Shown: positions 57,054 through 64,000 of the stretch, one piece after another | How the letters are laid out: each line of letters begins with the position of its first letter | How positions within the stretch are numbered: position 1 is the stretch's first letter | NCBI GenBank assembly: GCA_038239145.1 | Contig: JBBSFB010000004.1 | Coordinates: 1-64,000 of the forward strand | Reading direction: 5' to 3' | From: PALSA-610 sp038239145 | GTDB lineage: Bacteria; Actinomycetota; Acidimicrobiia; IMCC26256; PALSA-610 | DNA length: 64,000 bases | Made by a program: the position numbers and the translations under genes | Notes under the pieces: generated by a model | The model's database searches: none | Told to the model about the DNA's origin: nothing | Seen by the model: only the letters and a program-made list of their open reading frames with translations

Positions 57054-58265
57054 ATGGCGCCGCAGATTCCCCGCATCATCTCCGTCGACGATCACGTCAT
57101 CGAGCCGCCCAACGTGTGGCAGGACCGGTTGCCGGAGAAGTTCAAGGCGGTCGGGCCGCGCATCGAGCGGCGCAAGGTCAAGAACATGAGCTACGTCGGC
57201 GGCGTGTTCAGCTACGACACCGCGAGCGAGAACGAAGACGGCACCTGGTGCGACTGGTGGCTCGTAGAAGACCTGCAGTACCCGCTCACGCGTCTCTCGG
57301 CCGCGGCGGGGTACCCGCGCGACGAGATCACGGTCAGCCCCATCACCATGGACGACATGCGCAAGGGCTGTTGGGATCAGAAGGCGCGGCTCGAGGACAT
57401 GGACGTGAACCACGTCGAGGCGTCGCTCGCGTTCCCGAGCTTCCCGCGCTTTTGCGGGCAGACCTTCACCGAGCGCAAGGACCACGTTCTCGGCGATCTC
57501 TGCGTCAAGGCGTACAACGACTGGATGCTCGACGAGTGGTGCGCGGGCACGAAGGACCGCCTCATCCCGTTGATCATCGTGCAGCTCTGGGACCCGGCGC
57601 TCGCGGCGGCGGAGGTGCGGCGCAACGCGGCCAAGGGCTGTCACGCGGTCACGTTCTCGGAGATCCCCGCGTTCCTCGGTCTGCCGTCGATGCACGACAA
57701 GAACGGGTGGTGGGACCCGTTCCTCCAGGCGTGCGAAGAGACAGACACCGTGGTGTGCATGCACATCGGATCATCGTCGAAGATGCCGTCGACCTCACTC
57801 GACGCGCCCGCCGCGGTCAGCAGCACGCTCACATACATGAACGCGGCGATGTCGATGACCGACTGGTTGATGTCGGGTCTGTTCGAGAAGTTCCCCCGGC
57901 TGAAGATCGCGTACAGCGAAGGTCAGATCGGCTGGATCCCCTACGTGCTCGAGCGTGCCGACAAGGTGTGGGAGGACAACCGGGGTTGGGGCGGGGTGGC
58001 CGACAAGGTCCTGCGCCCGCCGTCGGAGTACTACTACGAAAGCGTCTACGGCTGTTTCTTCGACGACGCGCACGGCCTGAAGAATCTCGAAGCCGTCGGT
58101 GAGAACAACGTGACGTTCGAGACCGACTACCCGCACAGCGACTCCACCTGGCCGCACACCAAGAAGATCGCGGAGGAGATCATGAAGGATCTCACCCAGG
58201 AGCAAGTCGACAAGATCTGCCGTACCAACGCGATCGAGATGCTGCACCTCGATCTCGAATCCTGA
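57054..58265 (+). CDS. Amidohydrolase family 2 (TIM-barrel) protein
   Basis: A 403-residue metal-dependent hydrolase or decarboxylase of the amidohydrolase-2 family. It begins IISVDDHVIEPPNVWQDRLP (the DxH metal pair of the family), then MDVNHVEASLAFPSFPRFCGQ, LIPLIIVQLWDP, VCMHIGSSS (metal His) and ENNVTFETDYPHSDSTWPHTKK (final Asp). This subgroup is common in actinobacteria next to acyl-CoA and LLM enzymes. Many members decarboxylate aromatic acids or cleave rings; the substrate is unknown. Confidence 0.85.
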   Translation: MAPQIPRIISVDDHVIEPPNVWQDRLPEKFKAVGPRIERRKVKNMSYVGGVFSYDTASENEDGTWCDWWLVEDLQYPLTRLSAAAGYPRDEITVSPITMDDMRKGCWDQKARLEDMDVNHVEASLAFPSFPRFCGQTFTERKDHVLGDLCVKAYNDWMLDEWCAGTKDRLIPLIIVQLWDPALAAAEVRRNAAKGCHAVTFSEIPAFLGLPSMHDKNGWWDPFLQACEETDTVVCMHIGSSSKMPSTSLDAPAAVSSTLTYMNAAMSMTDWLMSGLFEKFPRLKIAYSEGQIGWIPYVLERADKVWEDNRGWGGVADKVLRPPSEYYYESVYGCFFDDAHGLKNLEAVGENNVTFETDYPHSDSTWPHTKKIAEEIMKDLTQEQVDKICRTNAIEMLHLDLES

Positions 58266-58275
58266 ACTCTTCGAC

Positions 58276-58863
58276 ATGCGGGACAAGGCCGGGAGACCGC
58301 GCCGCGGGATCTCCGCGGTCGTCGTCGTTGCGTTCGGACTCGCAGCGTTCGGATTCGTTCCGCCAAACCGGCCGCCGCGGTCGGCTCGAGTCGGTCGCTC
58401 GCGACCGATCCGATCACCGCGAACGTCGCGACCGGGTGGAAGTACCTCCTGGCGAACACGACGCTCACGCGGGTCCAGATCGCGGGGCTCGAAGGCAATC
58501 GGCTGTACGAGCCCGGCGGTGCTCTGAATCCTGCGCAAATCGAGTTCGGCTGCCACGTACCTCCGGGCCCGTGCGGTGTCGGCATCGCGCAGTGGACCGA
58601 TCCGGGCGCGCTTCACCGGCCTCGTCGCCTTGGCCCACGGCAGGCACGTCTCGTGGGCGACGCTTGCCGTGCAACTGCAATACGTCGGGCAGGAGTTGAC
58701 CCGCAGCCCCGGGGTTGGGCTCGCGTCGCTGCGGGCCTGCACGACGGGCAGCTGTGCGACCCGTGTGGTCGAGACCGCATACGAGCGCCCGACCGACGAT
58801 CTCGTTCCCATCGGCGAGCCGCATGCAAAAGGACGCATTCGGATCGGACGACCGATGCGATGA
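58276..58863 (+). pseudogene. Frameshifted secreted phage-tail-lysozyme-like gene
   Basis: Three pieces in alternating frames make one family. 58276-58360: a signal peptide MRDKAGRPRRGISAVVVVAFGLAAFGFV. From about 58360 the second frame reads AKPAAAVGSSRSLATDPITA, WKYLLANTTLTRVQIAGLEGN, ALNPAQIEFGCHVPPGPC and GVGIAQWTDPG. Near 58605 it returns to the first frame: RFTGLVALAHGRHVSWATLA, VQLQYVGQELTRSPG and VVETAYERP, ending at 58863. The GLEGN, GIAQWT and VQLQYVGQEL pieces are typical of tail-lysozyme (PF18013-like) muramidase modules. Joined, it would be about 195 residues, secreted. It is not translatable as is. Confidence 0.7.
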
Positions 58864-59049
58864 TCGGGCCATTCAGCGCGATCACGGATAGGTCGCCGTA
58901 GAAGCGGCGGCGGGTTCAGCTTCGGGACGCGCGCTTCCACGGCTCGACCGGGAACCTTCTGCTCAACCGAACGGTCGTCGGCATCGCCCGCGTTCACGAT
59001 CTCCTGAGTCGCGTTCCCAGGGGCGGCCGAGCGGGTAGTCGGGCAAAAA

Positions 59050-59063
59050 GAGAACGCGTTACA
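59050..59063. promoter_or_regulatory. Candidate KstR-like operator
   Basis: GAGAACGCGTTACA keeps the palindromic core AACNNGTT and the last A of the mycobacterial KstR consensus TNNAACNNGTTNNA, but has G in place of the first T. It overlaps the -10 box at 59060, so binding would block transcription of the ALDH operon. Confidence 0.35.
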
Positions 59064-59065
59064 GT
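59060..59065 (+). promoter_or_regulatory. -10 box (TACAGT) of ALDH-LLM operon
   Basis: TACAGT, 7 nt, ATG 59073. Confidence 0.48.
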
Positions 59066-59072
59066 TCCGCTC

Positions 59073-60530
59073 ATGGCAGCACCTCAGCTCTTGATCGGTG
59101 GGGAGTGGGTCGACGGCGCCGACGGCGGCTACGAGATCGTCAATCCCGCGACCGAAGACGTGGTCGGGATCGCCCCCGAAGCGTCCGAGCAGCAAGCGCT
59201 CGACGCGGCGCGGGCGGCCCAGGACGCGTTTCCCGCTTGGTCGCAGACCTCGCCCGAAGTGCGAGCCAATCTGCTCCAGGCCGTCGCCGACGCGATGCGC
59301 GACAAGTTCGACGCGCTGTTGCCGTTGGTGATCGCGGAGACGGGATGCACCGCGGTCGTCGGCAAGCAGATGCAGGTACCGCAGGCACGAGTGCGCTTCG
59401 AGACCTATTCGCGCATGGCGTACGACGCGAACGTGATCCCGCTCCCGCCGATGGAGATGCCGGGAACCGCGCTCGCCCCCGGCGGTCTGATGGGTGCGAT
59501 CGCACGCCGTCAGCCGGTCGGTGCCGTCGCCGCGATCACGCCGTACAACTTCCCGGTCGTCAATATGGCCGGAAAGCTCGGGCCCGCGCTCGCCATGGGC
59601 AACACAGTGGTCGTTCGGCCCGCGTCGCAGAATCCGCTCGCGGTGATCGAGCTCGTCCGCATTATGCACGAGGTGGGCTTCCCGCCGGGCGTCGTCAACG
59701 TCGTCACCGGATCGACGCCCGCGACCGGCGAAGCGCTCGTCGCGACACGCGACATCGACATGGTGTCGTTCACGGGTTCGACCGGAGTCGGGATACGCAT
59801 CGGCGAGGTCGGCGGCCGCACGATGAAGCGGCTGCTGCTCGAGCTCGGCGGCAAGGGCGGCGCGCTCGTCTACGACGACGCGAACCTGAAGACCGCGATC
59901 GGCATGATCGGCTCGACGTGGACCTTCCACTCCGGACAGATCTGCACCGCGCCGACGCGAGCGATCGTGCAGAGGGGTGTGTACGACCAGGTCGTCGAAG
60001 GCCTCACGAAGATGGCGAACGCGTTGAAGGTCGGCGACCCCTACGAGCCCGAAACGGTGCTCGGACCGGTCATCACCGCGTCCCATCGTGATCGCGTCGA
60101 GAGTTACGTCGCAGCCGGCCGCGCCGAAGGCGCCGAGGTCATGGCGGGCGGCAGCCGACCCGAGAAGCCCGACACCGGTTTCTACGTCTCGCCGACGTTG
60201 TTGGCCGGATGCTCGCTCGAGATGAAGGTCGTGCAGGAGGAGATCTTCGGACCGGTGGTCGTGGTGCTCCCGTTCGACGACGAGGACGAAGGCATCGCGC
60301 TGATGAACGGCACCGACTTTGGCCTCTACGACTACGTCTTCAGCGCCGACACGAACAAGGCGTTCCGTGCGAGCAAGCGGCTGCGGGCCGGGAACATCGG
60401 GATCAACACGACCCAGCGCAACCACAACACGCCCTTCGGCGGCACCAAGTTCAGCGGTGTCGGTCGCGACGGCGGCGCCTTCGGGCTCCAGGCGTACAGC
60501 GATCTGCAGTCGGTCGTCTGGCCCGGCTGA
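59073..60530 (+). CDS. Aldehyde dehydrogenase
   Basis: A 485-residue NAD(P)-dependent dehydrogenase. Seen: NPATEDVVGIAPEASEQQALDAA, VGAVAAITPYNFPVVNMAGKLGPALAMGNTVVVRP, FTGSTGVGIRIGE, LLLELGGKGGALVYDD (catalytic Glu), FHSGQICTAPTRAIV (catalytic Cys) and EEIFGPVVVVLPFDDEDEG, with FGGTKFSGVGRDGG. The family includes steroid and aromatic aldehyde enzymes. Its TGA overlaps the next ATG (TGATG), so the two are coupled. Confidence 0.92.
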   Translation: MAAPQLLIGGEWVDGADGGYEIVNPATEDVVGIAPEASEQQALDAARAAQDAFPAWSQTSPEVRANLLQAVADAMRDKFDALLPLVIAETGCTAVVGKQMQVPQARVRFETYSRMAYDANVIPLPPMEMPGTALAPGGLMGAIARRQPVGAVAAITPYNFPVVNMAGKLGPALAMGNTVVVRPASQNPLAVIELVRIMHEVGFPPGVVNVVTGSTPATGEALVATRDIDMVSFTGSTGVGIRIGEVGGRTMKRLLLELGGKGGALVYDDANLKTAIGMIGSTWTFHSGQICTAPTRAIVQRGVYDQVVEGLTKMANALKVGDPYEPETVLGPVITASHRDRVESYVAAGRAEGAEVMAGGSRPEKPDTGFYVSPTLLAGCSLEMKVVQEEIFGPVVVVLPFDDEDEGIALMNGTDFGLYDYVFSADTNKAFRASKRLRAGNIGINTTQRNHNTPFGGTKFSGVGRDGGAFGLQAYSDLQSVVWPG

Positions 60531-61507
60531 TGGCGACGGACTCGTCCACCGTTTCGCACACGGTCTCGGTCGTTCCCGACGGCGTCCTCGCCTACGGGAT
60601 GCAGCTGCCGGTGCAAGCGCTGTCGGTGCGCGTCTCGATGCCGTGGGAGCAGGAGGCCTCGGTCGACGACATGGTGCGGGTCGCGCAAGCCGCCGATGGG
60701 GCCGGATTCCTCTACGTCGCCGTGTGTCATCACGTCGCGATCCCGCACGAGCCCGCGGAGATGATGTCGACGCAGTGGTTCGACCCGATCGCAACGCTCG
60801 GGTATCTCGCGGCGCACACGACTCGTACGCGGCTGATGACCAACGTGTTCATCGCCGCGTACCAACCGCCCCTCACCGCCGCCAAAGCGTTCGCAACGCT
60901 CGACCGCCTCTCCAACGGCCGCATGATCGTGGGGATCGGCGCCGGCCACGTCGAGGGTGAGTTCGACGCGCTCGGTGTCTCCTTCGCGGAGAGGGGCAAG
61001 CGCACCGACGCCGCCCTCGCGGTTCTTGCCGACGCGCTGACGAACGAATGGACGACCCCGCCGTCGGGCGAAGAGGTGGGCCAACGCCCGCGTCCGGTAC
61101 AGCTGCCGCACCCGCCCATCTGGATCGGCGGGTCGGGCAAGCCCGCGTTGCGGCGGGTGGCGACGATGGCTGACGGCTGGATCCCGCAGGCGACCTCGCT
61201 CGAGCAACTGCCCGACGACATCGCGACCATCCTGCGTGAGCGCGACCGGGTTCGGCCGGGCGCGGTACCGGAGATCGGGTACCACCTCGTTGCGCACGTC
61301 GGTGAGCCCACGTGGGACCTGCCGAAAGGTGTGATGCACGGATCGCCCGATCGCATCGCGGAGTTCGCGAACACCCGCCTCGGCGCGATCGGCGTGTCGC
61401 ACCTGCAGGTCCGTCTGTTCGCACGGGATGCGGCCGAGCACTGCGACCAGATCGCGGCGTTCGGCGCCGAAGTCGGACCACATCTCGTTCGCACGAACCT
61501 CTCCTGA
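60530..61507 (+). CDS. LLM-class flavin/F420 oxidoreductase
   Basis: A 325-residue luciferase-like protein: LSVRVSMPWEQEASVDDMVRVAQAADGAGFLYVAVCHHVAIP, RTRLMTNVFIAAYQPPLTAAKAFATLDRLSNGRMIVGIGAGHVEGEFDALG, and PHPPIWIGGSGKPALRRVATMADGWIP. The phrase RMIVGIGAGHVEGEFDALGV fits the TIGR03619 type. The frame is open far upstream inside the ALDH gene; ATG 60530 is chosen for the TGATG overlap. Likely oxidises or reduces a substrate of the ALDH pathway. It is followed after 28 bp by a second LLM gene. Confidence 0.85.
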   Translation: MATDSSTVSHTVSVVPDGVLAYGMQLPVQALSVRVSMPWEQEASVDDMVRVAQAADGAGFLYVAVCHHVAIPHEPAEMMSTQWFDPIATLGYLAAHTTRTRLMTNVFIAAYQPPLTAAKAFATLDRLSNGRMIVGIGAGHVEGEFDALGVSFAERGKRTDAALAVLADALTNEWTTPPSGEEVGQRPRPVQLPHPPIWIGGSGKPALRRVATMADGWIPQATSLEQLPDDIATILRERDRVRPGAVPEIGYHLVAHVGEPTWDLPKGVMHGSPDRIAEFANTRLGAIGVSHLQVRLFARDAAEHCDQIAAFGAEVGPHLVRTNLS

Positions 61508-61535
61508 CTCTTCCGGCTCGACGTAAAGGACCCGA

Positions 61536-62525
61536 ATGGCGTTTCTCTCGATGCGGCAGGATTTCCGCGCCCCGGCGTTCGCGCCCGAGTCGTCGCAGGA
61601 GATCTACGCGACCGCGCTCGAGCAGTTCGCGTGGGCCGACGAACACGGTTTCGATTCGCTCGTGCTTTCCGAACATCACGGCGTCGACGACGGCTGGATG
61701 CCCGCTCCGCTCACGATGGCCGCGGCCGTGCTCGCCCGGACTACCCGCGCGCGTCTGATGATCAGCGCCGCGATCCTCCCGCTGCACGACCCGATCCGTA
61801 TCGCCGAACAGATCGCGGTGCTCGACAACGCGTTCCCGGGGCGCATGTGGGTCGTGTTCGGCGCCGGGTATCGCGTCGAGGAGTTCGAGATGGCCGGAAT
61901 GGAGCACGCGGCGCGCGGCCGCGTCCTCGAGGACTACGTCGGCAGTGTCCTCGAAGCACTGACGGGGGAGACCTTCGACTGGCGTGGTCGCGATGTGCTC
62001 GTCACTCCCAAGCCCGTCTCCGACCCGCGCCGCATGCTCTTCGTCGGCGGCGGAGTCCCTGCCGCCGCCCGCCGGGCGGCCCGGCTCCGGCTCGCGATGT
62101 TCCCGATGAACTCCGACACGGTCGTGCGGGAGGCGTACTTCGACGAGGCGGAGAAGATCGGGTTCACGGGCGGCTTCATCCTCCAACCCGTCGGCCCCAC
62201 CTTCGTGCACGTTGCCGACGACCCCGAGCAGGCTTGGGCAGAGATCGGGAAGTACGTGCTCTACGAAGCGCAGACGTACGCGTCGTTCCAGACGCCGGGC
62301 CAGCACTCGACACCAGGAGTGCATGCGGCATCTGTCGACGACCTCAAGGCGTCGGCCCAGTACGTGGTGGGGACACCTGACGAGGTGTACGAGCGGCTGC
62401 GGGACGTCCCCGGGAACGGCGGGATCGTCTTCAACCCGCTGGCGGGGGGCCTGCCGTCGGAGCTGGCGTGGTCGAGTCTCGAGCTGTTCGCGGCCCAGGT
62501 GCTGCCCCGACTCCGGAAGCTCTAG
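61536..62525 (+). CDS. LLM-class flavin-dependent oxidoreductase
   Basis: A 329-residue luciferase-like monooxygenase or reductase, different from the gene before: MRQDFRAPAFAPESSQEIYATALEQFAWADEHGFDSLVLSEHHGVDDGW, LMISAAILPLHDPIRIAEQIAVLDNAFPGRMWVVFGAGYRVEEFEMAG and RRMLFVGGGVPAAARRAARLRLAMFP. The SEHHG motif is that of the bacterial luciferase alkanal group. AAAGGA 5 nt before ATG 61536 decides the start. The stop codon falls inside the first copy of a 22-bp tandem repeat. Confidence 0.87.
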   Translation: MAFLSMRQDFRAPAFAPESSQEIYATALEQFAWADEHGFDSLVLSEHHGVDDGWMPAPLTMAAAVLARTTRARLMISAAILPLHDPIRIAEQIAVLDNAFPGRMWVVFGAGYRVEEFEMAGMEHAARGRVLEDYVGSVLEALTGETFDWRGRDVLVTPKPVSDPRRMLFVGGGVPAAARRAARLRLAMFPMNSDTVVREAYFDEAEKIGFTGGFILQPVGPTFVHVADDPEQAWAEIGKYVLYEAQTYASFQTPGQHSTPGVHAASVDDLKASAQYVVGTPDEVYERLRDVPGNGGIVFNPLAGGLPSELAWSSLELFAAQVLPRLRKL

Positions 62526-62570
62526 GTCTCCTGCCCAGAAGCTCTAGGTCTCCTGCCCAGAAGCTCTAGG
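62517..62570 (+). repeat. 22-bp tandem repeat at the end of an LLM gene
   Basis: AAGCTCTAGGTCTCCTGCCCAG occurs at 62517 and 62539 exactly, with a partial third copy from 62561 (AAGCTCTAGG). The stop TAG is in the first copy and is repeated in the others. Confidence 0.9.
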
Positions 62571-62637
62571 CAGCGGTCCGATTTGGGCGTACCGTCCCTC
62601 ACAACCCCTCGTCGGATGTCCGGTCCAGGAGGTCAGT

Positions 62638-63159
62638 GTGGCTCGGTATCGCAACTTTGACGGTGCCCTCGGCGCCGGCTCCGATACGCAGGCGATGAAT
62701 CCTGCGCTGGACGACGTCCGGTTGCGCCGGGCGGGCCTGAAGGCGGCGCTCAGCGATCTCGAGCTCGCGCTCGCGGCGCCGTTCGCGAACCGGGTCGACT
62801 GGGTGACGCACGTGCGGGAGGCGTTGAGTGCCGTGCACGACGTGTGGACCCGCCACATCGCGGCGACGGAAGCGCCGGGCGCGTTCCTCGACGAGCTCGT
62901 CACGGAGTCACCCCGGCTGTCGTCGCCGACCGCGCACCTGCGCCGCGACCACAACGACATCCTTGCCACCATCGTGCGCGCACAGAACGGTCTCGCAAAC
63001 CCTCCCGACGACGATACGCCCGACGACCAGAGGTACGTCGCCTGGGCGGAGGAGATCCGCGTCGACCTCACCGCGTTGCTCGCGGCGTTGGCCCGCCATC
63101 GCCAGCGCGGCGCCGACCTGGTGTACGAGGCCTACGCCGTCGACCTCGGCGGCGGCTGA
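62638..63159 (+). CDS. Hemerythrin-like HHE-domain protein
   Basis: A 173-residue helical protein. Conserved-looking His and Glu residues come in the order of a four-helix bundle: AVHDVWTRHIAATEAPG, THLRRDHND-like SPTAHLRRDHNDILATIV and RHRQRGADLVYEAYAVDLGG. This suggests a di-iron hemerythrin-like domain, but not all ligands are certain. AGGAGGT precedes GTG 62638 by 4 nt. Function could be oxygen or redox sensing. Confidence 0.6.
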   Translation: MARYRNFDGALGAGSDTQAMNPALDDVRLRRAGLKAALSDLELALAAPFANRVDWVTHVREALSAVHDVWTRHIAATEAPGAFLDELVTESPRLSSPTAHLRRDHNDILATIVRAQNGLANPPDDDTPDDQRYVAWAEEIRVDLTALLAALARHRQRGADLVYEAYAVDLGGG

Positions 63160-63174
63160 AAAACACCACCAACA

Positions 63175-63217
63175 GTTGTCGGAGTTCTCGGCTGCATATA
63201 CCGACAACTCCGACAAC
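63175..63217 (+). terminator. 12-bp perfect hairpin after hemerythrin-like gene
   Basis: GTTGTCGGAGTT (63175-63186) and AACTCCGACAAC (63206-63217), 19-nt loop, 16 bp after the stop at 63159. It may end transcription, though the AT-rich loop and inner CCGACAACTCCGACAAC repeat could instead bind a protein. Confidence 0.5.
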
Positions 63218-63221
63218 AGAT

Positions 63222-63286
63222 GGTGACTTCCCCGAGGTACGTGGTCACTTCCCGAGGTACGTGGTGGTCACTTTCCGAGGTCAGTG
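63222..63286. repeat. Three imperfect ~20-bp direct repeats
   Basis: GTGACTTCCCCGAGGTACGTG, GTCACTTCCCGAGGTACGTG and GTCACTTTCCGAGGTCAGTG follow each other with 0-3 bp between. The end runs into the last codons of the next (minus-strand) gene. Confidence 0.65.
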
Positions 63287-64000
63287 GTCTTCTTCCTCGT
63301 CCTCGTAGAGGGCTTCGCCGCGGCGTAGGCGGGCGGCGATGTGCACGACGGTGGGAAGCTCGCGCCGGGTCGGCGTGTGCGCGGCGAGGAAACGGGCGAT
63401 GCCCGCGAGGATCAGCGCGGACTCCTCCGAGCCATCGGGCCACGCGGTCGCCTGGCGCACGCCCGCTTCGACGGTCTGATACCAGTGGAAGCCCGCGTCC
63501 TCGGCGAGCAACGCGTGCCCGAGCGCGGCGATCAGCTCGGAGCGCGCGCCGCCGGCGGCGAGGAATCCGTATGCCTCGTTGGCGGCCGCATCGACCATTC
63601 CCTGGGAATCGAAGCAGCGATTCAGCGCATCGATGCTCCCGCTCGTCGCCTGCGGGAGTCGGGCCGCGGGAACGTTGAGGAACCGGTCGAGATATATCCG
63701 GAGCGCGGCGTGAACCGAGGCCCGGCGCAACGCCGGTGTCGGGCGGCGGCTGAGCGCCTGGTGCAGGGCGCTCGCGGCGGTGAACGAATGGTGGACGGTG
63801 TCCCAGTCGGCGTGGTCGTTGCGGGTGTGGAAGCGCACGATGCGCAGCGCAGCTGCGTACGCGAGTGCGCGTCCGAGCTCCTCGTCGGTGGCGCCGCCCG
63901 ACCAAGCCTCGACCAGCGCGTCGGTGACGGCCTCGGGGTCGTCGGCGAGCAACCGCCACGCGATCGCGCCCACGTCGACCTCGGTGGGCGGAGCCGGGTT
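63281..64000 (-). CDS. C-terminal part of a protein resembling Rieske-associated domains
   Basis: The frame is open to the window edge (an internal GTG at 63973 is not taken as the start because nine sense codons precede it). About 239 residues: GGATDEELGRALAYAAALRIVRFHTRNDHADWDTVHHSFTAASALHQAL, ASVHAALRIYLDRFLNVPAARLP and ARSELIAALGHALLAEDAGFHWYQTVEAG. This His-rich helical module reads like the C-terminal part of some actinobacterial Rieske [2Fe-2S] proteins (from memory of the pattern, not certain). The N-terminus is outside the window. It ends with an acidic DEDEEEDH-like tail. Confidence 0.55.
   Translation of the reverse strand, partial: NPAPPTEVDVGAIAWRLLADDPEAVTDALVEAWSGGATDEELGRALAYAAALRIVRFHTRNDHADWDTVHHSFTAASALHQALSRRPTPALRRASVHAALRIYLDRFLNVPAARLPQATSGSIDALNRCFDSQGMVDAAANEAYGFLAAGGARSELIAALGHALLAEDAGFHWYQTVEAGVRQATAWPDGSEESALILAGIARFLAAHTPTRRELPTVVHIAARLRRGEALYEDEEEDH

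Noticed and set aside
57795..60794. A 999-codon open frame on the minus strand
   Set aside because: It lies antisense to the amidohydrolase, lysozyme remnant and ALDH, has Arg/Asp/Val-rich low-complexity translation and no recognisable domain. Long antisense frames are expected at this GC content.
63222..63286. Short direct repeats as a CRISPR array
   Set aside because: Units adjoin with no unique spacers and there are no cas genes.

Overview
The window is high-GC DNA, coding-dense, and reads like the chromosome of an actinobacterium, probably an uncultured or Acidimicrobiia-type lineage (inference). The support is gene content: F420-type luciferase-like monooxygenases, several acyl-CoA dehydrogenases, Ku plus a LigD-type polymerase, a HelD/HelR-like helicase, and an HU protein with a lysine/alanine tail. 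I see no phage, plasmid, insertion sequence, CRISPR array, rRNA or tRNA. About 55 genes are called, three of them broken.

Layout. 1-5.5 kb: end of a CoA-transferase gene, an MFS exporter, an acetylpolyamine amidohydrolase/HDAC-family enzyme, a phosphopantetheinyl transferase, an AlkB-like dioxygenase and a MenC-like enolase-superfamily enzyme. 5.5-10.5 kb: HU, a decayed GAF-GGDEF gene, a TrmH-type methyltransferase, an ABC-F protein and a pentapeptide-repeat protein. 10.5-16.8 kb: gltB-gltD. 17.4-26.2 kb: acyl-CoA dehydrogenases, an Aat-ArsC fusion, a thioesterase, an LLM oxidoreductase and a DUF480-aldehyde dehydrogenase fusion. 26-33 kb: a membrane-anchored HTH protein, carboxylesterase, enoyl-CoA hydratase, PhyH dioxygenase, gamma-carbonic anhydrase-like protein, VIT-family transporter and thiolase. 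33-38 kb: an SDR-ABC exporter operon and a divergent LigD-Pol/Ku pair. 38-41 kb: a frameshifted HEAT-like gene, a binding protein without a signal peptide and a hexapeptide acyltransferase. 41-49 kb: a branched-chain amino-acid type (Liv) transport operon headed by tetR, with LivH-LivM fused and an MFS-LivF-LivG triple fusion. 49-54 kb: HelR-like helicase, a DUF4097 protein coupled to a class III nucleotide cyclase, a membrane protein and phosphoglycerate mutase. 54-64 kb: LMW phosphatase, acyl-CoA ligase, an isochorismatase-fold protein lacking its catalytic residues, an amidohydrolase, a broken secreted lysozyme, aldehyde dehydrogenase, two LLM oxidoreductases, a hemerythrin-like protein and the C-terminus of another gene.

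How it fits together. Much of the window looks like catabolism of acyl-CoA-activated or hydrophobic substrates: CoA ligase/transferase, ACADs, hydratase, thiolase, LLM monooxygenases, ALDHs, thioesterase and esterase, with uptake by the Liv-like system. Ammonia assimilation (gltBD) and DNA repair (Ku/LigD-Pol, AlkB) are separate units.

A signal running through the whole window is a TANNNT hexamer 6-10 nt before start codons, with no Shine-Dalgarno sequence, at 23 start sites. I read these as -10 boxes of leaderless mRNAs. They also helped choose starts. The most unusual proteins are in-frame fusions: MFS-LivF-LivG, DUF480-ALDH and Aat-ArsC.
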